This document shows positions 10,501 through 17,274 of a DNA stretch of 64,000 nt, piece by piece (positions within the stretch are counted from its first letter, which is position 1; each line of letters starts with the position of its first letter). The notes under the pieces were generated by a model. The model did no database searches, was not told where the DNA came from, and was given only the letters and a program-made list of their open reading frames with translations. The translations under genes were made by a program, and so were the position numbers. Location of the stretch: positions 159,449 to 223,448 of the forward strand of contig JACJYD010000005.1 in assembly GCA_020636275.1 (NCBI GenBank). Direction: 5' to 3'. Source of the stretch: Lewinellaceae bacterium (GTDB taxonomy: Bacteria; Bacteroidota; Bacteroidia; Chitinophagales; Saprospiraceae).

Positions 10501-11035
10501 AGGCAGCGGGGGTGTAGTTTGGATTCCCGTTCGATCCGTTGGGGCAACACCCGGAGGAAGCTCCGAACGGGATATTGCTCTCCATTTCCATATAGGGGTC
10601 CGATGCGTTGAGGGGAACTACCCGCAGCCAATCGCAGTTGGAATCGGTGTAATCGGGTTGCAGCGCACCGATCTCCGCCTGGGCGCCTGGGTCGGCGGGG
10701 TCCCAGGCATAGACGAGTATGATAGTGCCCACCGGCACTTCCTGCCAGACGGGGTCGAATTTGAAACGGATATGGCCGGGAGCGATCCCGGCGCCCGGCA
10801 GTGCCCCGGTGTTGGGTCCTATGCAATCGATAAAAATGCCGTTGTTGTCATCGATGATCCAGCCCCGGATGTCGACCGAGGAGCAGGGCGGGCCGACGAC
10901 AACGAGTTCGGCCCATTCCTTGATGGCCGATGATCCCTGGGAAACTTCATTGACGACCAGGCCGGCGGGCTGGGCAAAGACATAGGTGGAAGAAAAAAGG
11001 AAAAATGCCAGCAGGAAAAGATGCACTCTTCTCAT
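4505..11035 (-). CDS. Giant repeat-rich surface protein with T9SS type B (gliding-associated) C-terminal domain
   Basis: 2176 residues from the ATG at 11035, which opens a clear signal peptide (MRRVHLFLLAFFLFSSTYVFA). A lamin-tail-like domain follows (NEVSQGS ... WAELVV). Then come two ~85-residue modules with ACNQGNGQ (about 9300-9820), six ~73-residue modules with WSGPGVSG.TFDP (about 7430-8760), and eight ~54-residue modules with LCEGE..VVNG.TYD and GCDST (about 5260-6560). The C-terminus is the CHU_C/type B sorting domain (VPNTFSPNGDGIND). It should be secreted by the type IX system and act as an adhesin or sheath protein. The module function is inferred from architecture only. Modules 3+4 and 5+6 of the last set are near-identical at DNA level. 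Confidence 0.9.
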   Translation of the reverse strand: MRRVHLFLLAFFLFSSTYVFAQPAGLVVNEVSQGSSAIKEWAELVVVGPPCSSVDIRGWIIDDNNGIFIDCIGPNTGALPGAGIAPGHIRFKFDPVWQEVPVGTIILVYAWDPADPGAQAEIGALQPDYTDSNCDWLRVVPLNASDPYMEMESNIPFGASSGCCPNGSNGNPNYTPAAYTPLNNQAFSGVTGKLGLRNEGDGFQTRDANANFFHGLSYGTTSTSGCTPQPQFDGGPYGLQLAASGGNMTYQFRNTVSDDYTNVANFASFTASSTQSPGKPNNCDNAQWIGSLRRPPESIFETVNAACIPNPTASPQTICTGQTITLTLPNTNSCTSNSFSWSFTGSGSVSVQGSSNMSSVTITGTGAGTVNAVVTATISNSQLYTEGGCSGPQFPESLTYTFPLNITAGPTANPTSISACNQGNGQATFNLTSVNSVVNGNTGNPVSWYLNAAGTIPVPNPSAYTSGPGTVYAVVSSGPCSSSPVPVTLIVLPVPVAFPASLAGCNQGNGQGAYNLTTLNSIINGNSGQPVNFWIDPNATVPISNPSNYVGGPGVIYATVTGGPCTSAPVPITLTVVPNPTIANTFITVNPTIACGSTTVTVTFFFPSNNLYNITLLYGSQTFNGQNLATGATANFTINQTTPFILTSATLAQNSLCTVNFSNPPVLLVTIIDPPNLAITGDTLICIGESIDLDTVVTDLNNPPGTIPITFHTGLPPTAGNEINSVVSPATTTTYYAFANGGNNCQQTLAVTIVVSPGGMPFLGSTTVCNDDPPLDLSILLDPDFPEGTWSGPGVSNNTFDPAGLSGTQTITFTPATCGSAANTTIDILPSGTPVLGVDTLCQTDPPIDLTLLQDPNFPDGEWGGPGVSGTTFDPSGQSGTVPLVFTPVGFCANPGVADILVNEPDVPALGGDTLCSNAPPLDLTSLQDPNFAEGSWSGPGVTDTLFDPTLFSTDTLVTLTFTPSAYCTAAGTTTVWVQILALPELGTATMCDIDTLFDLTTLEDPNFPGGAWSGPGVSGTTFDPAGQAGNVVLSYAVNAFCVDTTFTTLVVVPSGTPTLSNAAICEIDGLFDLTILQDTLYPSGTWSGPGVTGSTFDPAGQGGDVPLTFTPAGSCANSANTTIHVTAGGQPVLGNTTLCDSAPVLDLSTLQDPNYPDGVWTGEGVMGMEFNPSGLSDTIVLTFTPNDTCSLAATTFVEVLNPPISVNFTETCDPSNLFYTISFEIEGGVPGTYTVNGLPVDTLFQSGPIDTGNPYTFSLDDANGCGPVVLAGTVFCNCFTDAGSMDTGAGPFQICEGDSFDAAPYFNNDAMLDGNDLIQYVLHDNAGNVLGNILDISNTGLFNYPTNATPYSSYYISVIAGNDDGTGNVDLTDPCLSVTPGVEVVFSQLDILLGPGATLCENDCFDLEITISTAPIFEYQLTAGLFTLTDTLEFNSAGLYILNICPADYSMSSGTISIQPLSMSDEICAESLASMDPIEVTVLPEAAALLDLTLCPGEELLVNNVVYNEANPVGTEVIPNGSLNGCDSIVTVALSYFFVSQNSIVQTLCDGESLTVNGAVFDASNPSGTEVIAGGSANGCDSIVIVDLSFYPPSTFSLVQDLCEGESVIVNGTVYDQNNPSGVEVVTNGSYTGCDSTITVSLNFFPASTSQVAATLCEGEFMVVNGVTYDQNNPSGTELLPNGNYLGCDSTINVDLSFYPPSTFSLVQDLCEGESVIVNGTVYDQNNPSGVEVVTNGSYTGCDSTITVSLNFFPASTSQVTATLCEGEFMVVNGVTYDQNNPSGTELLPNGNYLGCDSTIVISLGFYPPATGLLTDVLCAEDVLLINGTVYDVNNPSGTALFPGGSFNGCDSTLTVALTFLQPVEYQLIDTLSSGGSIVVNGTVYDEGHPAGTEVLINSSFQGCDSTVTIQLFFENFEALYTTVAPGCYGFQDGQLLIDAINGGKPPYSISLDGIFFEPIDAFPFALNGLSAGTYQVVIQDSNGELYYLNIVIPSKAQPILDLGPDIQLDLGESITLAASANFPIVEILWQPGTYLDCDTCITVLLENPQENITYTVTALDADGCPVTDILSVQVQKARRLYVPNTFSPNGDGINDRFMVFAGKEVREIREFQVYNRWGSLLYRAGNFQPNDPTYGWDGYFQDHLMDVGVYVFYIEVEFIDGETEIVKGGVTLVR
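5637..6284. repeat. 324-bp tandem duplication inside the giant gene
   Basis: Two consecutive 324-bp copies (starting 5637 and 5961), differing at only a handful of positions. Each encodes two 54-residue modules. The length is a multiple of three, so the frame is kept. Confidence 0.9.
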
Positions 11036-11122
11036 AGCAGTTGTTGTCTTGTGGGGAAAAAAGAAATCTCTGTAAAAATTGTGATATTTTTGCACTTCGA
11101 AAAAAAAATGCAATTAGAGTTG

Positions 11123-11204
11123 AGTGCTGACAGGTGATTTAATAAACATTCGAGACCGCCGCCGGCGGCAAAATTTGTTTGATTAATATTGTCACATTAC
11201 TTAC
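11123..11204. repeat. REP-like element, family A
   Basis: Composite element with core GCCGCCGGCGGC. Its right side (11161-11204, reverse strand) matches 37 of 41 bases of the left side of the element at 17040-17080. Its left side (AGTGCTGA ... AATAAACATTCG) matches the element at 17157-17188. It separates the giant surface gene from lysS. Confidence 0.75.
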
Positions 11205-11243
11205 AAGGATACAAAGTACTATTCATTAAAATCCTGATTTTTT

Positions 11244-12776
11244 ATGCAGAATCTGAGTGAACAGGAGATCGTGCGTCGCGAAAACCTGCAAAAGATCCGC
11301 GAACTGGGTGTTGACCCCTATCCCCCCGAACAGTTTGAGGTCACGGCCCTGGCTGCCGACATTGTAGCCAATTTCGAAGAAGAAATACTGGAAGACGGGA
11401 AAAAACGCGGGCTCAACTACCAGGAAGTCTCCCTGGCCGGCCGTATCATGGCTTCCCGGGAAGCCGGCAAGGCCATGTTCATGAACCTCCAGGACAGCAG
11501 CGGGCGCATCCAGCTCTACCTGCGCCGGGAAGAGATCTGCCCGGGCGAGGATACCGCTCTGTTCGATATGGTTATTAAAAAATTGCTGGATCTGGGCGAC
11601 TATGTCGGTGTAAAGGGATTTGTTTTCCGGACCCGAACCGGGGAAGTAACCCTTCACGTACAGGAATTCAAGTTCCTGGCGAAGTCGATCCGCCCGCTGC
11701 CCATCGTCAAGCGCGATGCGGAAGGCAATGTGTTCGACGCTTTCACCGATCCGGAGCAGCGGTACCGGATGCGGTATGTCGACCTGACCGTCAATCCCGA
11801 ATACAAGGACATCTTCATCAAGCGGAGTAAGATGCTCTCCGCGATGCGTCGCTTTTTCGACGACCAGGGCTGGCTCGAGGTGGAAACGCCTATCCTGCAG
11901 CCCATCCATGGCGGCGCTGCGGCACGTCCCTTCGCGACCCATCACAACACCCTCGATATGCCGCTTTACCTGCGTATCGCCAATGAGCTCTACCTCAAGC
12001 GGCTGATCGTGGGCGGGTTCGACGGCGTATACGAGATCGGCAAAATGTTCCGCAACGAGGGCATGGACCGCACCCACAACCCCGAGTTCACCTCCATGGA
12101 GATCTATGTGGCCTACAAGGACTACAACTGGATGATGAAAATGGTGGAGGAATGCCTCGAATATGTGGCTAAAGCCGTGCTCGACGGTTCGACCGTTGCC
12201 CGCTTTGGCGACCAGGAGATCGATTTTGCCGGCCCCTACGAACGTCTCCCCCTTTTGGAAGGGATCCGTAAATATACCGGAAAGGACGTGGCGGCGATGG
12301 ATGAGGCCCAGCTCCGCCAGTTCTGCAAGGAGCTGCATCTCGAGGTTGAAGACAACTGGGGCCGCGGAAAAATGATCGATGAGATCTTCGGCGAAACGGT
12401 GGAGCACCACCTGATCCAGCCGACCTACATCACCGACTATCCGATCGAGATGACGCCGTTGGCCAAAAAGCACCGCAGCCAGCCCGGCCTGGTCGAGCGC
12501 TTTGAACTTTACGTCAATGGCAAGGAGATCGCCAATGCCTATACCGAGCTCAACGATCCCCTCGACCAACGCGAGCGGTTCGAAGATCAGCTGAAGCTTC
12601 GCGAACGCGGCGATGAAGAAGCCATGGCCTTGGACGAAGACTTCCTGCGCTCGCTGGAATACGGCATGCCGCCCACCTCCGGTCTGGGTATCGGCATCGA
12701 CCGGCTCGCCATGTTGCTGACCAATCAGCAGACCATTCAGGAAGTATTGCTCTTTCCGCAAATGCGGCCAAAATGA
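11244..12776 (+). CDS. lysS: Lysyl-tRNA synthetase, class II
   Basis: 510 residues; charges tRNA-Lys with lysine in the cytosol. An N-terminal OB-fold anticodon-binding domain (about residues 55-170) precedes the class II catalytic core. Motif 1 lies around RYRMRYVDL, motif 2 is FRNEGMDRTHNPEFT, and motif 3 is GLGIGIDRLAML near the C-terminus. Length is typical for bacterial LysS. It is a single-gene unit followed by its own terminator. No TAnnTTTG box is obvious in the leader, which is partly occupied by a REP-like element. Confidence 0.97.
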   Translation: MQNLSEQEIVRRENLQKIRELGVDPYPPEQFEVTALAADIVANFEEEILEDGKKRGLNYQEVSLAGRIMASREAGKAMFMNLQDSSGRIQLYLRREEICPGEDTALFDMVIKKLLDLGDYVGVKGFVFRTRTGEVTLHVQEFKFLAKSIRPLPIVKRDAEGNVFDAFTDPEQRYRMRYVDLTVNPEYKDIFIKRSKMLSAMRRFFDDQGWLEVETPILQPIHGGAAARPFATHHNTLDMPLYLRIANELYLKRLIVGGFDGVYEIGKMFRNEGMDRTHNPEFTSMEIYVAYKDYNWMMKMVEECLEYVAKAVLDGSTVARFGDQEIDFAGPYERLPLLEGIRKYTGKDVAAMDEAQLRQFCKELHLEVEDNWGRGKMIDEIFGETVEHHLIQPTYITDYPIEMTPLAKKHRSQPGLVERFELYVNGKEIANAYTELNDPLDQRERFEDQLKLRERGDEEAMALDEDFLRSLEYGMPPTSGLGIGIDRLAMLLTNQQTIQEVLLFPQMRPK

Positions 12777-12780
12777 ATGA

Positions 12781-12811
12781 AGGAGACCCGGTGAGGGCCT
12801 CCTCCCTTTTA
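12781..12811 (+). terminator. lysS terminator
   Basis: A 9-bp stem with one mismatch (12781-12789 with 12795-12803), a GGTGA loop, then CCCTTTT. Confidence 0.65.
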
Positions 12812-12833
12812 TTATTATAATTAAAATGATACC

Positions 12834-13451
12834 ATGAAAAAGAACTTGTTGACGATAGGATCGCTGGCCTTCCTGGTCGCTTCCTTATTCCTGGCTTGTC
12901 AGAACAACAGTGGCGAAACCGCTGCTGAAGAAACTGCGACCGAACAAACCCAGACCCAGCCCGAACAGGCAGCTTCCCGGGGATTTAAAGAAGGGGAAAG
13001 ATTGCCCGGGATTTCCGCCGTGGACTGGAGCGAATTACAGGCGCTGGTGCCCAATACCGCAGCCGGTTTGCCGCGCACCAATGCCGGAGAAGATAAATCG
13101 AACCTCGGCGATCTCGGTTTTTCCCATGCCCTGGGGATCTATGAAAAAGACGGACGCCGGGTGGAAGTCCAGTTTCTGGACAGTGGAAGTCAGAAGACCA
13201 TCCTGTCTGCAGTGGCGCCCTGGTTCAAGGGCAATGTCGTGGAGGAAAAAGGAGCCGAAGGCTCTGAAATGACCACAACCGTTAAAGGATATCCCGGCAT
13301 CGAGCATATCGACCGGAAAGAAAATACCGCCGAAGTGAGCATCGTGATCAAAGACCGCTTCGTGGTCATGGTCGCCGGTACGAACGTGCCCATCGAAGAA
13401 CTCCGCAAAGTGATGAACGGGCTCGACCTGGACAAACTGGCCAATCTTTAA
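12834..13451 (+). CDS. Lipoprotein of unknown function (paralogue 1)
   Basis: 205 residues with a lipoprotein signal peptide (MKKNLLTIGSLAF ... LFLAC), so it is probably anchored in the envelope. A Glu/Thr/Gln-rich linker is followed by a folded domain of about 150 residues. It shares with the next gene the blocks VDW.EL..L.P, G..RT, G.YEK..RR and a late TT..GY..IE.D segment, so the two are tandem paralogues. I do not recognise the domain. Spacing to the next gene is 9 bases, so they are co-transcribed. Confidence 0.8.
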   Translation: MKKNLLTIGSLAFLVASLFLACQNNSGETAAEETATEQTQTQPEQAASRGFKEGERLPGISAVDWSELQALVPNTAAGLPRTNAGEDKSNLGDLGFSHALGIYEKDGRRVEVQFLDSGSQKTILSAVAPWFKGNVVEEKGAEGSEMTTTVKGYPGIEHIDRKENTAEVSIVIKDRFVVMVAGTNVPIEELRKVMNGLDLDKLANL

Positions 13452-13460
13452 TACTTCATT

Positions 13461-14072
13461 ATGAAAACCCTGAACCATTTAATGGTCCTCTTCGCCCTGC
13501 TGTTTGCCGCCTGCGGCGGACAATCGGAAGAAGCCAAACAGGAGAAGGAGATCCAGAAGGCTGCCGATAAAATGGAGGAAGCCGCCAACCAAATGCGCGA
13601 TGCCCTGAAGGGAAACGATAAGGACGAAAAGAAAGAAGTGGTAGACTGGCGGGAACTCCAGAACCTGCTGCCCAAAAAGATCGACGGTATTTCCCGTACC
13701 GACGAATCGGGCGAAACCGCAGGCGCCCTGGGTTTTAACGTTTCACAGACGGAAGGCATTTACGAGAAAGGCGATCGCCGCATTCAGATGCAGATCATCG
13801 ATACCGGCGGGCTGGCCGGCCTGATCAAAGCCAGCGCCGCCTGGGCCAGCGTCAAGATCGATAAGGAAGACCGCAACGGTTATGAACGCACCACGGAAAT
13901 AGACGGCTACAAAGCCCTGGAAAAGTACGACAAAAACAGCAAGCATGCCGAGATCAGCGTCCTCGTCGGCAGCCGCTTCATCGTCACCCTCAACGCAGAC
14001 GGGGTCGATATGAAGGAACTGCGCGATGCCATCGACGATATCGGATTGAAAAAGCTGGAAAAGCTCAACTAA
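13461..14072 (+). CDS. Lipoprotein of unknown function (paralogue 2)
   Basis: 203 residues; lipobox LFAACGG, then a charged helical stretch (EEAKQEKEIQKAADKMEEAA) likely to form a coiled coil, then the domain shared with the preceding gene. Shared blocks include VDWRELQNLLPKKIDGISRT, GIYEKGDRRIQMQIID and TTEIDGYKALEKYD. Function unknown. The pattern of a small globular domain on a tethered helix is compatible with a sensing or scavenging role, but this is a guess. A strong terminator follows. Confidence 0.8.
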   Translation: MKTLNHLMVLFALLFAACGGQSEEAKQEKEIQKAADKMEEAANQMRDALKGNDKDEKKEVVDWRELQNLLPKKIDGISRTDESGETAGALGFNVSQTEGIYEKGDRRIQMQIIDTGGLAGLIKASAAWASVKIDKEDRNGYERTTEIDGYKALEKYDKNSKHAEISVLVGSRFIVTLNADGVDMKELRDAIDDIGLKKLEKLN

Positions 14073-14075
14073 CTA

Positions 14076-14105
14076 AATAAGGGGCGGCCTTTGCCGCCCC
14101 TTATT
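14076..14105. terminator. Bidirectional terminator between convergent genes
   Basis: A 13-bp stem (14076-14088 with 14093-14105), CTTT loop, T run on the plus strand. It overlaps the stop codon of the minus-strand gene at 14101. Confidence 0.85.
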
Positions 14106-14463
14106 TTTTTCTATGAAATCGCAATAAATGCCCATCTGCCTGCTCGTTGTAGATCTCCAGAATGAGCGTGCGTTTCTGCCGGCGGTCGATGGGAAAGAGG
14201 ATCTTGACGGGGTTGTGCACGTAGCCGTTGTCTTCGAATAGCAGGATCTGCCGGTTTCGCGTCGGCAAGCGAAACAGTTCCATTTCCGCGGAATCGGCCG
14301 GGAGGGGAAGATCGCCGTAGCCCTCTTCCTTCAGGAACAGGCGGACCATCTCGTAGGTGGCTTGGAGGTTGCTGCCGGAAAAGACCGTCCGGTAGACGTA
14401 GCCATCGCTTTCGCCACCCAAATAATCGGAACCCGCCGGAGGAAATTCGTCACGTAAGGCCAT
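14101..14463 (-). CDS. Small protein of unknown function
   Basis: 120 residues from the ATG at 14463, no signal peptide or membrane segment. Sequence is mixed alpha/beta (YRTVFSGSNLQATYEMVRLFLKEEGYGDLP then ILLFEDNGYVHNPVKILFP), suggesting one compact soluble domain. It lies 40 bases downstream of psd on the same strand and is probably co-transcribed. Not recognised; a conserved gene is likely because codon use and length are normal. Confidence 0.7.
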   Translation of the reverse strand: MALRDEFPPAGSDYLGGESDGYVYRTVFSGSNLQATYEMVRLFLKEEGYGDLPLPADSAEMELFRLPTRNRQILLFEDNGYVHNPVKILFPIDRRQKRTLILEIYNEQADGHLLRFHRKK

Positions 14464-14503
14464 GTGCGCTATTTATTGAAATGGGGGAGGCCATCTCCCT
14501 GCT

Positions 14504-15157
14504 TCAGGCAGATAATCGGGCGATCACCGTCAGGTTTCCCTGGACGACCTGATCAACCTGTACGAGGATCTCGGCATCGAGGGGCAGGAACAGGTCTACC
14601 CGCGAACCCAGTTTGATGAAGCCCATGTCCTCGCCCTGCACGACCTCCTGTCCGGCTTGCAGATAATTGACAATGCGCCGGGCAACGGCGCCGGCGATCT
14701 GCCGCATGAGCAGGAAAGTGCCTCCGGTGTCGTACACGATCGTCGTGCGTTCGTTCTCGGTCGATGATTTGGGGTGCCAGGCCACGAGGTATTTACCGGG
14801 GTGGTATTGGCTGTAGAGGACCTTTCCGCTCACCGGATTTCGGTTGACATGCACGTTGAGCGGCGACATGAAGATCGAGACCTGGATCCGTTTTTCATTT
14901 AGGTACTCCGTCTCTACCGCTTCTTCGATCACCACCACCTTGCCGTCGGCCGGGGCGTAGACCAGGTTGTTGTCCGCCTGCGGCAGAACCCGCAGCGGGT
15001 TGCGGAAAAATTGCAGGAAAAAGACCAGGGGGATCAGGGCAATGACCCAGACCACTCCGTACCAGCGGGGCAGCAGGAAATAGCTCGACGCCGCCAGGAC
15101 GATCCAAATCCCCGCTGCGAAAATCAAAGAAGGGATACCCTCTCTATGTATACGCAT
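14504..15157 (-). CDS. psd: Phosphatidylserine decarboxylase, short type
   Basis: 217 residues. Converts phosphatidylserine to phosphatidylethanolamine at the inner membrane, using a pyruvoyl group formed by self-cleavage. Two N-terminal hydrophobic segments (about 9-29 and 33-51) anchor it. FRNP (51-54), YAPADGKV (67-74) and SIFMSPLNVHVNRNP (94-108) are family blocks. The cleavage motif is LGSR with Gly184-Ser185, giving a short C-terminal alpha chain. Length fits the archaeal/Bacteroidota subfamily. A TAGCTTTG promoter box lies 16 bases upstream of the ATG. Confidence 0.93.
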   Translation of the reverse strand: MRIHREGIPSLIFAAGIWIVLAASSYFLLPRWYGVVWVIALIPLVFFLQFFRNPLRVLPQADNNLVYAPADGKVVVIEEAVETEYLNEKRIQVSIFMSPLNVHVNRNPVSGKVLYSQYHPGKYLVAWHPKSSTENERTTIVYDTGGTFLLMRQIAGAVARRIVNYLQAGQEVVQGEDMGFIKLGSRVDLFLPLDAEILVQVDQVVQGNLTVIARLSA

Positions 15158-15173
15158 CGTATCTGATTTTTTG

Positions 15174-15181
15174 CAAAGCTA
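15174..15181 (-). promoter_or_regulatory. Probable psd promoter -7 box
   Basis: Minus-strand TAGCTTTG, 16 bases before the psd ATG; no clear -33 box. Confidence 0.5.
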
Positions 15182-15316
15182 ATGCTTTCTCGCCACTCTC
15201 CGCGCGCTACAAAAATATGTATCTGTCTTCGTCGCTTCAAAGTTCACCTACATAGAAATTTGTTGCCGGGACCGTCGGTTTGGAGGTACCTTGGGCCTCA
15301 AACCAAATCGACAACT

Positions 15317-16054
15317 ATGATCCGCGATTTTCTGGAAGGCATTCGGTCTTACGGCCGGGCTTGGGATATGATCCGTACGCACCGGTTATGGGGGTATTTT
15401 TTGGTACCCGCCCTGATCAGCGTGGTGCTGGGCATCGCCATTGGTACGAGTGCCTGGGCCCTTTCCGACAATATCAGCGCCTGGATTACGGGCTGGCTGC
15501 CCGATGGGTGGGGCGGGAAAGCGGTGGGGACGGTCGGCCGGATCCTGGCGGGTTTGCTGGTGGCGGCCGGCGGATTGGCGCTTTTCAAGACCCTGGTACT
15601 CATTCTCGGTGCGCCGTTTATGAGCCCATTATCGGAAAAGATCGAAGCCCAGCTGACCGGCGCATCCTTCGATGGAGGGTTCCGGCCAGGCCAAATGGTG
15701 CGCGATATGGTACGCGGTATCCGCATCAACGTGCGCAACCTGTTTTGGGAACTGTTGCTCTCCCTGCTCCTGGTGATCGCCGGGGCGATCCTTCCCTTTC
15801 TTTCGCCACTCGTACCCCTCCTGATCTTCCTGGTACAAGCATACTACGCGGGGTTTGGTAATATGGACTATACCCTGGAGCGGCATTTCGGCTACCGCGA
15901 CAGCATCCTTTTCGTGCGCGAGTTCCGGGGCATGGCCCTGGGGAATGGAACGGTGTATTTGCTGCTCTTGCTGACCGGAGTGGGATTTCTCTTCGCGCTG
16001 CCGCTGGGAACGGTGGCGGCTACGATCGATTCAGCGGAACAGATCCGCTCGTAG
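15317..16054 (+). CDS. EI24/CysZ-like integral membrane protein
   Basis: 245 residues from the ATG at 15317; an in-frame ATG at 15182 would put the start inside the divergent promoter region and add an unlikely sequence. It has about five hydrophobic helices and the N-terminal FLEGIRSYGRAW block typical of EI24 domain proteins, with PFMSPLSEKIE in the first loop region. CysZ members move sulfate; most others have unknown substrates. No cysteine-biosynthesis gene is adjacent, so sulfate transport is not supported here. Confidence 0.78.
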   Translation: MIRDFLEGIRSYGRAWDMIRTHRLWGYFLVPALISVVLGIAIGTSAWALSDNISAWITGWLPDGWGGKAVGTVGRILAGLLVAAGGLALFKTLVLILGAPFMSPLSEKIEAQLTGASFDGGFRPGQMVRDMVRGIRINVRNLFWELLLSLLLVIAGAILPFLSPLVPLLIFLVQAYYAGFGNMDYTLERHFGYRDSILFVREFRGMALGNGTVYLLLLLTGVGFLFALPLGTVAATIDSAEQIRS

Positions 16055-16076
16055 GTCAATTAATTCAAGTTGCGAT

Positions 16077-16133
16077 AAAATTAATCAAGCATATTTCGCC
16101 GCCGCCGGCGGCGAAATATGCTTGATTAATTTT
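16077..16133. repeat. REP-like palindrome, family A
   Basis: Perfect 27-bp arms (16077-16103, 16107-16133) around GCC. The arm reads TTAATCAAGCATATTTCGCC. It lies between convergent genes and is followed by TGTCAGAGAACTT, repeated exactly at 17144-17156. Confidence 0.9.
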
Positions 16134-16152
16134 GTCAGAGAACTTGGGCAAA

Positions 16153-17019
16153 TTAGAATTTTGTCAAGTTCAGGATCTCGTACTTCGACATGTCGAATTG
16201 GTAAGAGGCATTCTTATCGACCTTGGTAGCCAGCATTTCGAAGGGTTTTCCCTTTTTGTCTACCCCTTTCGAGTGCAGGATAAAACCTTGTATATTTTTC
16301 CAGGGGCTATTTTGCTCTAATTCTTCCCGGTCCTTCTTATCCATCAAATAGAAGAAATAGTTTTTCTTGTCGATCTCGTTGGTGGTCCAGACCTCGCCGC
16401 TGCCCGTATCGCCTGAGTATTCGTATTGCTCGCAAAGATAGCCGGCGATGGTCCGGGTCTTACCCGTTTTCCGGACGGTTACATTGTTGCTACCGGCTTC
16501 TTCATCTCCGGTGGCTGATTTCGATAGGGTTTCGGGGTTCCACCTGAGCACAGTGGCCTGGCTTTTTTCGTCATTAAGCATGATAAAGCATTGGCGATCC
16601 GTATCATAAATGACTTTCATATCGCCCTCCTTATCGTCGGAACGGATGATATGGCCGAAATAGTTGTCTTTGGAAGTCAGCAGGTAGGTGATCTCGGTCG
16701 GTTTTTTCGAGTCGGCACTGGTCATGGTATAGTCGATGGAGAAATCGTAGGTATAGGCGGGGTTCAGTTCGACCGGATCGCCGGCGCCGAATAATTTGCC
16801 GGGATCGCGGGAGGAGTTGCGCGTCGTATCGACCGGTTCCTGGTTGATGGAATCTCCTTCATTGATCTTTTCATCGACCTTTTCCAAAATTTTGTCCTCC
16901 ACCTTTTGTTCGAGTTTGTCTTCCACTTTTCGCAGCAATTTTTCCCCGATGCGGATCTGAGCGTTCATAGTGGTAGTTCCTATTAGCAGGATGCCGAATA
17001 AGACGAGTAGATGTTTCAT
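16153..17019 (-). CDS. Exported DUF4412-type protein
   Basis: 288 residues from the ATG at 17019, which starts a signal peptide (MKHLLVLFGILLIGTTTMNA). A charged coiled-coil stretch follows (LLRKVEDKLEQKVEDKILEK). The remaining two thirds resemble DUF4412, with the characteristic TRTIAGYLCEQYEY near residue 200 and GFILHSKG late in the protein. Secreted to the periplasm or beyond; no known activity. The gene is flanked on both sides by family A palindromes. Confidence 0.78.
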   Translation of the reverse strand: MKHLLVLFGILLIGTTTMNAQIRIGEKLLRKVEDKLEQKVEDKILEKVDEKINEGDSINQEPVDTTRNSSRDPGKLFGAGDPVELNPAYTYDFSIDYTMTSADSKKPTEITYLLTSKDNYFGHIIRSDDKEGDMKVIYDTDRQCFIMLNDEKSQATVLRWNPETLSKSATGDEEAGSNNVTVRKTGKTRTIAGYLCEQYEYSGDTGSGEVWTTNEIDKKNYFFYLMDKKDREELEQNSPWKNIQGFILHSKGVDKKGKPFEMLATKVDKNASYQFDMSKYEILNLTKF

Positions 17020-17039
17020 ATAATAAAAATTTGGTTGAA

Positions 17040-17099
17040 GTAAGTGATGTGACAATATTAATCAAGCATATTTCGCCGCCGCGGCGGCGAAATATGCTT
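17040..17099. repeat. REP-like palindrome, family A
   Basis: Perfect 36-bp palindrome at 17064-17099 with a left flank (17040-17063) shared with the 11.1-kb element. Confidence 0.88.
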
Positions 17100-17101
17100 A
17101 T

Positions 17102-17132
17102 AAACACTGCAGCCATCAAGCCGCTGTGTTTA
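17102..17132. repeat. Small palindromic element, second copy
   Basis: Imperfect hairpin AAACACTGCAGC / GCCGCTGTGTTT; relative of the element in the fbaB leader (1581-1609). Confidence 0.6.
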
Positions 17133-17143
17133 TAAATTAATTA

Positions 17144-17213
17144 TGTCAGAGAACTTAGTGCTGAGGCTTTAATATAATAAACATTCGCGACCGCAGGCGG
17201 CGAATGTCTATTA
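17144..17213. repeat. REP-like element, family A, degenerate
   Basis: Starts with TGTCAGAGAACTT (also at 16133-16145), continues with AGTGCTGA and AATAAACATTCG as in the 11.1-kb element, and ends in an imperfect inverted repeat (17178-17213). Confidence 0.7.
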
Positions 17214-17274
17214 TTTGTGCTCTTCCGATGCGGTTTTCACAAAACTTCCATATTATTACTGGTGCAAATATGCC

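Noticed and set aside
11226..12761. A 511-codon minus-strand frame
   Set aside because: Antisense to lysS; arises from biased third-position GC.
15182..15316. 45-codon N-terminal extension of the EI24 protein
   Set aside because: It runs through the divergent promoter region, is basic and cysteine-rich without hydrophobic pattern, and the family starts at 15317.
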